Source of the DNA: Ruminococcus sp.
GTDB taxonomy: Bacteria > Bacillota > Clostridia > Oscillospirales > Ruminococcaceae
Direction: 5' to 3'
Length of the DNA: 64,000 nt
Assembly: GCA_021202895.1 (NCBI GenBank)
Contig: JAJQCE010000030.1
Location: 1 to 64,000, forward strand
Both the position numbers and the translations under genes were made by a program. The first letter of the stretch is position 1. Each line of letters opens with the position of its first letter. Positions 40,721 to 48,598 of this stretch are shown in pieces. The notes below the pieces were generated by a model. That model was given only the letters and a program-made list of their open reading frames with translations, had not been told where the DNA came from and did not search any database.

Positions 40721-41968
40721 ATGTTCGATACACAGATTAGTAAGCCTAGAGTTATTCTTGCGGCTGTTGATACAGGCGAATATGATATGGATTCAGCAAT
40801 TGAGGAACTTTCAGAACTTGCCAAAACAGCAGGCGCAGAGATTGCGGCTGCGCTTGTTCAGAAGCGTCCGACAATAGATAACGCAACGGTTTTAGGCGCA
40901 GGACGGCTTGAAGATTTAGCGCAGCTTTGCGAAACCGAGCAGGCGGATCAGGTTATCTTTGACTGTGAGCTTTCAGCTTCTCAGATCAGGAATATTCAAA
41001 AGGCTGTAAAAACAGATGTGATTGACCGTACTATGCTGATACTTGACATTTTTGCACAGCGTGCGACTACCAGCGAGGGCAGACTACAGGTTGAGCTTGC
41101 GCAGTACAAGTACCGCCTGCCAAGACTTGCAGGTCTGGGCGGAGAGCTTTCACGTCAGGGAGCGGGAATAGGCACACGCGGACCTGGTGAAACCAAGCTT
41201 GAAACTGACAGGCGTTATATCAGACAGCGTATTCACGTTCTCTCTGAACAGCTTAAGGATATTGAACAGCGCAGAAGCCTTTCACGAGTTCGCCGCAAAA
41301 AGGACGATGTAAAGGTTTGCGCTATTGTTGGCTATACAAATGCAGGCAAGTCCACCCTGCTGAATGCGCTTACAGATGCAGGAGTGCTTGCTGAGGACAA
41401 GCTTTTTGCAACGCTTGAAACCACCTCGAGGGCGGTAAAGCTGCCTGATGAAAATGAAACTGAAATTATTATGGTTGATACGGTAGGACTTATAAGCCGT
41501 CTGCCGCACCACCTTGTCGAAGCTTTTAAATCCACCTTGGAAGAAGCGGCAAATTCCGACGTCATAATTCATCTTTGCGATATTTCAGACTCTGAATGTA
41601 AACAAAAGGCTAAGGTGACGCTTGATTTGCTTAACGAACTCGGCTGTGAGGGAATACCTGTAGTGACGGTGTTCTCTAAGTGCGATTTGAGTGATGAGAG
41701 CTTTGATGAGCTTTCAAGCGATGTAGTCTGCATTTCAGCAAAGACAGGCGAGGGGATTGACAATATGCTTAAGGCAGTGGCGCAGGCTTTGCCTGATAAT
41801 ACCTTCAGCGGCAAATTTCTTTTTCCGTTTGAACAAGGCTCGCTTCTTGCAAAGGTTCGCACTCTTGGAAAGATTCACTCGGAAAGCTACACTCCAGATG
41901 GGACGGTGTGCGATATAACGATTGAGAAAAGGTATCTTCACCTGCTTAAAGATATTAAAACCGTGTGA
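40721..41968 (+). CDS. hflX: GTPase HflX
   Basis: Ribosome-associated GTPase that splits stalled 70S ribosomes, particularly under heat stress. 415 residues. The N-terminal HflX domain ends in the diagnostic Gly-rich segment GELSRQGAGIGTRGPGETKLE, then a helical linker (LKDIEQRRSLSRVRRKKD), then the G domain with GYTNAGKST (G1), DTVGLI (G3) and SKCD (G4). The ATG at 40721 follows AAAGGAG; a GTG 18 nt earlier lies upstream of that site. A membrane-protein remnant follows. Confidence 0.95.
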   Translation: MFDTQISKPRVILAAVDTGEYDMDSAIEELSELAKTAGAEIAAALVQKRPTIDNATVLGAGRLEDLAQLCETEQADQVIFDCELSASQIRNIQKAVKTDVIDRTMLILDIFAQRATTSEGRLQVELAQYKYRLPRLAGLGGELSRQGAGIGTRGPGETKLETDRRYIRQRIHVLSEQLKDIEQRRSLSRVRRKKDDVKVCAIVGYTNAGKSTLLNALTDAGVLAEDKLFATLETTSRAVKLPDENETEIIMVDTVGLISRLPHHLVEAFKSTLEEAANSDVIIHLCDISDSECKQKAKVTLDLLNELGCEGIPVVTVFSKCDLSDESFDELSSDVVCISAKTGEGIDNMLKAVAQALPDNTFSGKFLFPFEQGSLLAKVRTLGKIHSESYTPDGTVCDITIEKRYLHLLKDIKTV

Positions 41969-41971
41969 AAT

Positions 41972-42300
41972 GAAAAAATTTGCAAAGCCCAGGCTTTTGC
42001 GAATACATCTAAGTGCTTTTCGTCAATTGCGGTGACTGACGTAAAATGCGCGATTATTGTAACGGCAGTGCTTGCGCTTTGCGGATATGTAAAAAAAGGC
42101 TGCCTATATATTTTCGGAGGAGCGGCAATTCTGACGAGTGTACAGTGCGTTTTGATGGAATTTCTCATCAATTACACTTTACAAGCTTCTCCAGTCGTTC
42201 TATCCGTTTATTGTCTGCTTGATAATAGGCTTGCTGCTGATTATCATGGAGATTTGCACTGCACTCAGGGGAATGCTTGAAAGGAAGCTTTTTGTATAAA
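41972..42300 (+). pseudogene. Frameshifted small membrane protein remnant
   Basis: Three short frames join into one plausible membrane protein. An ATG at 41972 reads MKKFAKP; the next frame continues QAFANTSKCFSSIAVTDVK, then CAIIVTAVLALCGYV and GCLYIFGGAAILTSVQCVLM; after about 42165 a third frame gives LLQSFYPFIVCLIIGLLLII and ends MLERKLFV at the stop 42298-42300. No ribosome site precedes it. At least two single-base shifts would be needed to read it as one protein. The family is not recognised. Confidence 0.5.
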
Positions 42301-42375
42301 GGTGAAAAATAAAATCTTCGTCCATATTGTCAAAAATGCACAAAAAATCCTGCAAAACTTTGGCTAAAATAACTA

Positions 42376-42405
42376 TTGAAAAAATGCGGCGGGGGGGGGT
42401 ATAAT
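42376..42405 (+). promoter_or_regulatory. Promoter with a G9 homopolymer in the spacer
   Basis: TTGAAA (42376-42381) and TATAAT (42400-42405) are separated by 18 nt, nine of which are consecutive G residues abutting the -10. Most other promoters in this window have exactly 17 nt, so loss of one G would give the optimal spacing. It drives the surface-protein gene at 42466. Confidence 0.8.
42391..42399 (+). repeat. Homopolymer G9 tract
   Basis: Nine G residues directly 5' of the -10 hexamer. Such tracts slip during replication and change promoter spacing in known phase-variable genes of other bacteria, for example porA and opc of Neisseria. Confidence 0.85.
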
Positions 42406-42465
42406 AGTAATAGGCTCAATTGTTTAGCCTAATTTCTAAATAATGTAAAAATGGAGGAAATGAGA

Positions 42466-43773
42466 ATGCAAGTAAAAAAATTTTTGGCAGGACTTTCTGC
42501 TGCGGCATTTGCTGCGAGCATGGTTAGTATGGTTGGAGCTTCGGCGGATGAGGAAACTACAACAGATGGAACGGTAACACGGTATTATAATTCATCCTCA
42601 GATTCATCCTCATACGAGATTGACGCTGAAAATTGTTCTGACTACATAATCTCAACAAGCGAAGCTGCAGAAGCCGGCACATACGAATGGACGCTTGATT
42701 TCAGCTCTCAGGTTTATAATGGAATAGGCTATTATATATATCAGATTTATAATGGAGAAGTCTATTATATAGATGAAATAGAAGATACTGACGGGGATAC
42801 TACGTATAATTATGGTATTACTGATATTGACATCGATTTCACCTATTTTGCTGATAATGTTACAGCAACGCTTGATAAGATAACACTTTACGACGCTGAT
42901 GGAAATGTTGTTTATACCATTGCAAATGATGATAATTCAGCACTTTTGACAGCGACAAGTGAAGACTATATCTATGACGGATATGCTATTTCTACAGATC
43001 TCACAGCAGAGCAGTTAGAGTCGGTTACATCTGTAGTTGCAACAGTTACAACGGATGGCTATGTTGAAGGCACAGTGGGCGCAGTTGTAAATTATGACAG
43101 TGATGTTGTTTTATTTGCTGAGAATACAGTATATTATTATAGCAATGAAAATGCGTATATAGTAATTTCCAAGGAGAAATTTGCAAACGCAGAGGTCGGC
43201 GATACTATTGAGATTAAATGGTATGGAGATATTGACTACGATGAAGATTCAGAAACTACCTTCATCAGCTCGTTAATTTTAACCTCAAGCGGAGCAGAGG
43301 ATTCAGCTTTTGCAAATGCGACATACAGTCTTGACAGTTCATCTGATGCTGTAACCTCAATCACATTGACAGAGGATATGCTTGCGGAGCTTCAGGAGTA
43401 CGGTCTGACAATTAATGCAGACGGCTATGCATATATTTATTATTTTGCACTTCTTTCTGCAACTGATGATTCATCATCAAGCGAAGAAACCTCATCAACC
43501 GAAGATACATCTTCATACGAAGAAACATCATCAGACGAAGATTCCACTGACGCAGATGACGACACAGATGACGATGAGGACACAGATTCTGACGATGACG
43601 ATTCAGACGACGATTCATCAACTACAGATTCCGCAACAGACAGCACTTCAACCACGACGACAACTACAACAACCACATCTGACGAAAATGCCGCAACAGG
43701 TGCAACGGTAGCATTTGCTGGTCTTGGAATAGCTCTTGCAGCTGGGGCAATGATTGTTTCTAAGAAAAAATAA
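42466..43773 (+). CDS. Acidic cell-surface protein with signal peptide and wall-sorting-like tail
   Basis: 435 residues. The signal peptide is MQVKKFLAGLSAAAFAASMVSMVGASA; the mature protein has two beta-rich regions (to ~320) with a Tyr/Asp-rich character, then ~80 residues of Ser/Glu/Asp/Thr low-complexity stalk, and a C-terminal NAATGATVAFAGLGIALAAG helix ended by SKKK. The NxxTG-like motif, helix and basic tail are a sortase-type or membrane anchor. The ATG at 42466 gives 8-nt spacing from GGAGG; ATGs 6 and 15 nt upstream overlap that site. No known enzymatic or binding domain was recognised. Transcription depends on the G9-containing promoter. Confidence 0.78.
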   Translation: MQVKKFLAGLSAAAFAASMVSMVGASADEETTTDGTVTRYYNSSSDSSSYEIDAENCSDYIISTSEAAEAGTYEWTLDFSSQVYNGIGYYIYQIYNGEVYYIDEIEDTDGDTTYNYGITDIDIDFTYFADNVTATLDKITLYDADGNVVYTIANDDNSALLTATSEDYIYDGYAISTDLTAEQLESVTSVVATVTTDGYVEGTVGAVVNYDSDVVLFAENTVYYYSNENAYIVISKEKFANAEVGDTIEIKWYGDIDYDEDSETTFISSLILTSSGAEDSAFANATYSLDSSSDAVTSITLTEDMLAELQEYGLTINADGYAYIYYFALLSATDDSSSSEETSSTEDTSSYEETSSDEDSTDADDDTDDDEDTDSDDDDSDDDSSTTDSATDSTSTTTTTTTTTSDENAATGATVAFAGLGIALAAGAMIVSKKK

Positions 43774-43810
43774 TCAGCACAAATCTATTTAAAATTCTTT
43801 CCAAAATTAA

Positions 43811-43842
43811 AAAACCGCTTCGTTTATTCGAGGCGGTTTTTT
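43811..43842 (+). terminator. Hairpin terminator of the surface-protein gene
   Basis: AAAACCGCTTCG (43811-43822) pairs with CGAGGCGGTTTT (43829-43840, one mismatch), continuing into the T-tract. Confidence 0.88.
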
Positions 43843-43876
43843 AGAGATACCATTTTATAAAATCTCAAATAAGGGC

Positions 43877-43905
43877 TTGACTGAGTAAAAAAAATGATGT
43901 ATAAT
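43877..43905 (+). promoter_or_regulatory. Sigma-A promoter of the 44264 gene
   Basis: TTGACT (43877-43882), 17 nt, TATAAT (43900-43905). Confidence 0.8.
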
Positions 43906-44263
43906 AAGGATATGATATTTTTTGAAAGCAAAGTGTGAAATTTAGATTTAGAGATGCTAAAGCAGCCAGTGAAGCAGGTGAGCTGGAAATTAGCAATTGC
44001 GCCCGTGGAAAAAGTGGGTAGCATGGTAGACTTTAACTGTTGGTTTTATGTGATAAACAAGCTTTAGATTGATATGGAGTGCGTATTTTTGACTATTAGC
44101 AGAAAAATCTTCCAAACGAAAGTAAATATGAATCAAAAAAGGCATATAAAAACCGACCTTATTTTATAGTGATAAATCAATGAATTTTGTCCTGCAATTG
44201 CCGATTTTTTGCGTGCTTTTGAGTTTTGCTCAGGGATGCTTAGACTTTTAAAGGAGTGAGAAT
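43906..44263 (+). other. Long untranslated leader before the 44264 gene
   Basis: About 350 nt lie between promoter and start codon. The first 130 nt are relatively G+C-rich and look structured (CAGCCAGTGAAGCAGG and AAAGTGGGTAGCATGG near 43963-44030), while the rest is A/T-rich. No riboswitch class that I know fits. It may be a regulatory RNA element or a relic. Confidence 0.4.
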
Positions 44264-44857
44264 ATGAATTATGAAATAGAAATAGTTGAGGGACATGATT
44301 ATTCTTCTTATTTTTGGTTCAGACCAGTTGTTTTTGAAGAAGAATGTGATTCTATTTGGGACGGAACTGTTGAGCTAGAAGAGGAATTTTGTATAGAAGA
44401 GGAAGATATTGATTGCTTCCTTGCGTATTTCTTTTATAAGTATTTTGACGATGAGCTTATATATAACAGAAAGCGTTATGAATGGGGAGAACGTGTAAAG
44501 GGCTTTCAATGGTATCTTACATACAATTTTTTTACCTATGAAACGCTAAAAAAAATGATAGAGGATATTCTTGAAACGGCTGCGCTTTTGGAAACCGATT
44601 ATGATAATCCAAGACTCGATGAGGTTAAAAAGAAGTATTCGATTTTTTATATGTGTTCAAGAGATGATCCAGATTATAAAAAATTTTCTATTTTTAATGC
44701 GTGTTCAAAAAAAGGTTTAAGTTATGATGGTGAGGATGTAGCAATAAAAAAGCATATTTCGGTTGTGATTGACTTTTATCACAGATTTGCGAAAAGACTT
44801 GCCGCTATGATGGATAACAATAGAAATACAAACATCATTTCGATAATGGGTCCGTAG
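44264..44857 (+). CDS. Acidic hypothetical protein, 197 residues
   Basis: Soluble protein rich in Glu, Asp, Tyr and Phe, without signal or membrane helix. I do not recognise the family. An internal echo is visible: YSIFYMCSRDDPDYKK is followed by FSIFNACSKKGLSYDG, so a short motif may have duplicated. The composition (acidic, many aromatic residues) resembles immunity or antitoxin proteins but no toxin is adjacent, so this is only a remark. AAAGGAGTGAG precedes the start. Own promoter and a long leader lie upstream. Confidence 0.7.
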   Translation: MNYEIEIVEGHDYSSYFWFRPVVFEEECDSIWDGTVELEEEFCIEEEDIDCFLAYFFYKYFDDELIYNRKRYEWGERVKGFQWYLTYNFFTYETLKKMIEDILETAALLETDYDNPRLDEVKKKYSIFYMCSRDDPDYKKFSIFNACSKKGLSYDGEDVAIKKHISVVIDFYHRFAKRLAAMMDNNRNTNIISIMGP

Positions 44858-44891
44858 ACCTGTAAGAATTAAGCTGACGAAAATGGATTAT

Positions 44892-44926
44892 AAAAAAAGA
44901 AAGCTACATAAAAATATGCAGCCTTC
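44892..44926 (-). terminator. Terminator of the tRNA-Ser gene
   Basis: On the minus strand GAAGGCTGCATA (44926-44915) pairs with TATGTAGCTTTC, then seven T residues. It lies about 40 nt after the tRNA 3' end. Confidence 0.75.
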
Positions 44927-44965
44927 AAAAAAAGAGGTCTCAAAAATTCGGAAAATTTTCAAGAG

Positions 44966-45051
44966 CGGAGACGGTGAGATTCGAACTCACGAGCCCTATT
45001 GGGCTAACGCATTTCGAGTGCGCCCCGTTATGACCACTTCGATACGTCTCC
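44966..45051 (-). tRNA. tRNA-Ser (anticodon CGA)
   Basis: 86 nt on the minus strand. Acceptor arms GGAGACG (45051-45045) and CGTCTCC (44973-44967) with discriminator G pair perfectly. The anticodon loop CTCGAAA gives CGA (serine UCG codons). A long variable arm (TAGCCC-AATA-GGGCT) marks class II, and the T loop GTTCGAATC is canonical. The 3' CCA is not encoded. Confidence 0.95.
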
Positions 45052-45064
45052 GTAAACAATGATT

Positions 45065-45093
45065 ATTATATCATATAAAAAAGCTTATGTCAA
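45065..45093 (-). promoter_or_regulatory. Sigma-A promoter of tRNA-Ser
   Basis: Minus strand TTGACA (45093-45088), 17 nt, TATAAT (45070-45065), about 14 nt before the tRNA. Confidence 0.9.
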
Positions 45094-45153
45094 GAACAAG
45101 CAGTTGCTTTTTACATTTTGTTAATAATGTTAAGCTCTGTAAGGAGGGCTTGT

Positions 45154-45216
45154 ATGCTGCTCTTTATTTCACTTTGGAACGAACATATGAGCCTGAAAAA
45201 ACGTCAATTTGTGTGA
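45154..45216 (+). CDS. Possible 20-residue peptide
   Basis: A strong ribosome site (AAGGAGGG) lies 6 nt before an ATG that opens a 20-codon frame (MLLFISLWNEHMSLKKRQFV) ending in TGA. There is no clear promoter. It may be a real micropeptide, a relic of a gene start, or chance. Confidence 0.25.
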   Translation: MLLFISLWNEHMSLKKRQFV

Positions 45217-45254
45217 ACGAATTGTAAAAAGATGAGTTTGTAGTAGAATATCTC

Positions 45255-45283
45255 TTTTCAAACAGCGAAAAAAATGTTATAAT
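45255..45283 (+). promoter_or_regulatory. Extended -10 promoter of the NAD salvage operon
   Basis: TTTTCA (45255-45260), 17 nt, TATAAT (45278-45283), with TG one base before the -10 (TGTTATAAT). The leader holds two small hairpins, GCTGTG/CACAGC near 45300 and GACGCA/TGCGTC near 45340. Confidence 0.75.
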
Positions 45284-45378
45284 AGTCTATATCGGATTTT
45301 GCTGTGCTTTGCTTCACAGCTGTCTGTAATCTGACTTCCGACGCAGTGCGTCAGGGATTATTAAATCGGAGGAATATT

Positions 45379-45909
45379 ATGAAACTGCTTGTAGTTGTTG
45401 ATTATCAGAATGATTTTGTAAATGGCTCTTTGGGCTTTGAGGGCGCAGAGCTGCTTGACAGAAAAATTGCCCATAAAATCAGGGATTATCATAATGAGGG
45501 TTCGGAGGTTGTCTTTACAATGGACACCCATCAGCCCGATTATCTGCTTACTCAGGAGGGCAAAAAGCTTCCTGTGGAGCATTGCATTGAGGATACCCAG
45601 GGACATCGCCTGTACGGCTTTACCGCAAAGGAAAGAACCGATAAGGATAAGGTTTTCTATAAGGATACGTTTGGTTCGCTTGAGCTTGCTGATTATCTGA
45701 AATTCAGAGATTATGAATCGGTAGAGCTTGTCGGACTTGTTTCCAATATGTGCGTGCTGTCAAATGCGGTTATGGTTAAATCGGCTCTCCCTGAAACAGA
45801 GGTAATTGTAAATACCGATTACACCGCTTCTGCTGACGCTGAGCTTCAGGACAAGGCGTTTGATGTGATGGATGGCTTGCAGATTACCGTAGTCCGTCCA
45901 GAGGTCTGA
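45379..45909 (+). CDS. pncA: Nicotinamidase (isochorismatase family)
   Basis: Cytoplasmic hydrolase predicted to convert nicotinamide to nicotinate for NAD salvage. 176 residues. The Asp of VVDYQNDF, the Lys in KDKVFYKDTF and the Cys in GLVSNMCVLSNA form the isochorismatase/nicotinamidase triad, and the metal-site region includes DTHQPDY. The start at 45379 follows CGGAGG; upstream in-frame codons lie in the leader hairpins. The next gene encodes nicotinate phosphoribosyltransferase, which uses the product, so the family's broad specificity narrows to nicotinamidase here. Confidence 0.9.
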   Translation: MKLLVVVDYQNDFVNGSLGFEGAELLDRKIAHKIRDYHNEGSEVVFTMDTHQPDYLLTQEGKKLPVEHCIEDTQGHRLYGFTAKERTDKDKVFYKDTFGSLELADYLKFRDYESVELVGLVSNMCVLSNAVMVKSALPETEVIVNTDYTASADAELQDKAFDVMDGLQITVVRPEV

Positions 45910-45986
45910 CGAAAATCAGCTAATTGTTAAGTGCATTTTGAATAGCACTGGTAAACATAAATATTTTTTAAACGCAGGTGCTGAAA

Positions 45987-47423
45987 ATGGATAGCTTTAA
46001 TTACTCCATGCTGTGCGATTATTACGAGCTTACAATGTCGAATGGGTATTTCAGATGCGGCATGAGCGACAAAATTTCATATTTTGATATGTTTTTCAGA
46101 AAGATCCCCGACAACGGCGGATTTGCGATATTCTGCGGACTTTCGCAAGTGATTGACTATATTAAAAATCTTCACTTTTCCAAGGAGGATATAGATTTTC
46201 TGCGTTCAAAGAAAACCTTTAGCGAGGATTTTCTGGAGTATTTGAGCGATTTTAAATTCACAGGCGATATTTATGCGGTAAAAGAGGGAACTGTTGTTTT
46301 CCCGAATGAACCGCTTATCACTGTAAGAGCGCCTGCAATTGAGGCTCAGCTTATCGAAACGTTTCTGCTGCTGGTGATAAATCACCAGTCGCTTATTGCT
46401 ACAAAGGCTAACAGAATAGTCAGAGCTTCTAACGGCAGAGCGGTAAGCGAATTTGGCTCGCGCCGTGCGCATGGAGCGGACGCCGCAATTTACGGAGCAA
46501 GGGCGGCAGGAATCGGAGGCTGTGCAGCTACAGCCTGTACTATAGTTGATCAGAAATTTGGTTTTCCTGCAACGGGGACAATGGCTCATTCTTGGGTGCA
46601 GATGTTTGACGACGAGTACGAGGCTTTTGCGGCGTACTGCAAATGCTATCCTGAAAATGCAACGTTGCTTGTCGATACCTATAATGTGCTTGAAAGCGGA
46701 ATACCGAACGCAATAAGAGCCTTTAACAGTATATTGAAGCCGCTGGGCTGCCGTCCTGTCGGAGTTAGGATAGATTCGGGAGATATAACCTACCTTTCAA
46801 AAGAGGCAAGGAGAATGCTTGACGAGGCAGGCTACAGCGATTGTAAAATTATAGCGTCAAATTCGCTTGACGAGTATATTATCAGAGATATGATTTATCA
46901 GGGCGCAAGGGTGGATTCGTTCGGAGTGGGAGAAAGGCTTATAACCTCAACCTCATCTCCTGTTTTCGGCGGAGTGTATAAGCTTTGCGCTGTGGAGGAA
47001 AACGGCAGGATTGTGCCTAAGATAAAGATTTCTGAGAATGTTGCAAAGGTGACGACTCCGCACTATAAAAAATTCTACAGAATTTACGACCGAGAAACGG
47101 GCAAGGCGATTGCCGATCAGATTTGTGTTTTTGACGAGGAAATTAACGAGGAACGAGATTTGGTTCTCTTTGATCCCGATTATACATGGAAGAAAAAAAC
47201 AGTCAGGAATTTTACTGCAAAGCTTATGCAGGCTCCGATTTTTAAAAACGGCGAGCTTGTTTATGACGAACCGAGCTACGAGGAAATTTGCGATTACTGC
47301 AAGGCTCAGGTTGATACGCTTTGGGACGAGTTCAAGCGTTTTGAAAATCCGCATACCTATTATGTGGATTTGTCAAAAAAGCTTTGGAGCATAAAAAATC
47401 AGCTTCTCGCAGAAAAGCTGTAG
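45987..47423 (+). CDS. pncB: Nicotinate phosphoribosyltransferase
   Basis: Forms nicotinate mononucleotide from nicotinate and PRPP, the entry step of the Preiss-Handler NAD route. 478 residues, of the longer Gram-positive class. Conserved elements include DYYELTMSNGYF at the start, SEFGSRRAHGADAAIYGARAA (phosphoribosyl site), GTMAHSWVQMF with the phosphorylatable His, GVRIDSGDITYLS and SFGVGERLITS. The ATG at 45987 is 6 nt after AGGTG; a GTG 9 nt earlier is part of that site. It is 77 nt after pncA in the same direction and closed by a terminator. Confidence 0.95.
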   Translation: MDSFNYSMLCDYYELTMSNGYFRCGMSDKISYFDMFFRKIPDNGGFAIFCGLSQVIDYIKNLHFSKEDIDFLRSKKTFSEDFLEYLSDFKFTGDIYAVKEGTVVFPNEPLITVRAPAIEAQLIETFLLLVINHQSLIATKANRIVRASNGRAVSEFGSRRAHGADAAIYGARAAGIGGCAATACTIVDQKFGFPATGTMAHSWVQMFDDEYEAFAAYCKCYPENATLLVDTYNVLESGIPNAIRAFNSILKPLGCRPVGVRIDSGDITYLSKEARRMLDEAGYSDCKIIASNSLDEYIIRDMIYQGARVDSFGVGERLITSTSSPVFGGVYKLCAVEENGRIVPKIKISENVAKVTTPHYKKFYRIYDRETGKAIADQICVFDEEINEERDLVLFDPDYTWKKKTVRNFTAKLMQAPIFKNGELVYDEPSYEEICDYCKAQVDTLWDEFKRFENPHTYYVDLSKKLWSIKNQLLAEKL

Positions 47424-47434
47424 GCTTTGATTTC

Positions 47435-47466
47435 AAGCCGCTGTGCAAAACGTGCGGCGGCTTTTG
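47435..47466 (+). terminator. Hairpin terminator of the pncA-pncB operon
   Basis: AAGCCGC (47435-47441) with GGCGGCTT (47457-47464) as the main stem, and a further inner pairing GTGC/GTGC region, then TTTGTT. Confidence 0.75.
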
Positions 47467-47478
47467 TTAAAATATGCA

Positions 47479-47540
47479 GTCGGATAAATATGAAAAATAC
47501 TATGGTGGAGTCGGATAAATATGAAAAATACTATGGTGGA
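47479..47540 (+). repeat. Perfect 31-bp tandem duplication at a gene start
   Basis: 47479-47509 and 47510-47540 are identical. Each unit contains TCGGATAAATATGAAA and ends GGTGGA. The second copy supplies the start codon of the lipoprotein gene (47521), and the end of the first copy (GGTGGAG) supplies its ribosome site. Because 31 is not a multiple of three, the two ATGs are in different frames. Confidence 0.95.
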
Positions 47541-48288
47541 AAAGAAAGTGAGGAAAATATTTGAATTAGCTATGGCAATTGTTCTGATGGCGGCGTTTGC
47601 GTCCTGCGGAAACGATGCTTCTCAGGAGGATTCTCAAATAGAAAGCTCTTCTTTGCAGGAGGCTGAGGCTGTTGAATCGGCTGAAGAGGCGCAGTCGCAA
47701 ACCGATTCAGAGGAAAGCGCAGAATCTGAAACTGAAACCGAAGAAAGCGAAGCTGAGGAGCTTGTGAGAGGGATAGATTTATCGAACGCCGAAGTAACTG
47801 AGGTGCTTAAGGTAGCAATCAGCGGAAATTTTTCACAGTCTACTAGCTTGGAAAATCTGTATAATGTAAACGTATATCACACTGATTTATTAGGACGTTT
47901 TGGCTGCCCTATTGAGATACATTCAGATAATTTTGAAGAGGCTGTGATTGTTTTTGAATACAATCCTGATGAGTTGTACGCATTGCCCTGTGAAAATCTC
48001 ATTATTTTGCATTACGATGAGGAAAACGATCATTATGACATTGTTGAATCAAAGCTTAATGAGGAGGAGCACACTATAGGCGCACAGATTACTGAGACAG
48101 GAGTTTATATGCTTACTAACGGCTACCAGTGGTGTAGTTTCTGGGGCTTGGACGTTTCACAATTCACATCTCCTCAAACGATTTATACTGATTCCGATTA
48201 TCGTTTTGAGATAACCATTCCGCAGGGAATAGCTATAACGCTTGTTACAGACTATCTTAAGGCAGTGCAGAACCTTGGTCGGGTGTGA
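47521..48288 (+). CDS. Putative lipoprotein, N-terminal part ending at a frameshift
   Basis: The frame starts at ATG 47521 with a basic N-region and a hydrophobic core leading to the lipobox AFASC, so the Cys (about residue 29) would be lipidated. A long Glu/Ser/Ala-rich linker follows (~32-85), then a beta-rich domain (~95-235). The frame ends in TGA at 48286-48288 after NLGRV, while a second frame (48242-48598) continues with protein-like sequence. The last sensible residues here are about ITIPQGIAITLVTD. The family is not recognised. Lesion and duplication suggest the locus is variable or decaying. Confidence 0.7.
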   Translation: MKNTMVEKKVRKIFELAMAIVLMAAFASCGNDASQEDSQIESSSLQEAEAVESAEEAQSQTDSEESAESETETEESEAEELVRGIDLSNAEVTEVLKVAISGNFSQSTSLENLYNVNVYHTDLLGRFGCPIEIHSDNFEEAVIVFEYNPDELYALPCENLIILHYDEENDHYDIVESKLNEEEHTIGAQITETGVYMLTNGYQWCSFWGLDVSQFTSPQTIYTDSDYRFEITIPQGIAITLVTDYLKAVQNLGRV

Positions 48289-48598
48289 GGAGAATGAGAA
48301 TATTCAGGTGGGGATAGAGTATCTTTCTCGTCCGTCCTATTCATCTGCTGAAGAATACGTTTCAGCTATGGCGGCTATCGTTGAAAGCAATGGTTATTCC
48401 TGCCAGACAGCAACGGTAACTGGCGCAGACGAAACTGTAGGATATTACTTTTACGCTGACTTTGGAGATAATGCGTTTAGTATAAACTGCATTTTTCCTA
48501 TAAATGAAACGGAGTACATAAACGTTTGGTACGGCTTTACAGACGAAGCCTACTTTGAGGAGGTTATAACCTCGCTTGAAAGCTTTAGCTGGAGTTAA
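48242..48598 (+). CDS. Putative lipoprotein, C-terminal part in a shifted frame
   Basis: The useful part starts near GCEENENIQVGIEYLSRP (48283 on) and runs to the TAA at 48598: a small alpha/beta domain with YVSAMAAIVESNGYSC, YYFYADFGDNAFSINCIF and a final helix EVITSLESFSW. The first codons of the open frame overlap the other part and are not protein-like. There is no ribosome site, so independent translation is unlikely. Removing one base in the region 48250-48285 would join the two parts into a protein of about 358 residues. Confidence 0.55.
   Translation: MLQTILRQCRTLVGCEENENIQVGIEYLSRPSYSSAEEYVSAMAAIVESNGYSCQTATVTGADETVGYYFYADFGDNAFSINCIFPINETEYINVWYGFTDEAYFEEVITSLESFSWS

Noticed and set aside
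43480-43690. Low-complexity Ser/Asp/Thr-coding stretch considered as a DNA repeat array or CRISPR
   Set aside because: No regular repeat-spacer structure; it is an acidic stalk of a surface protein.
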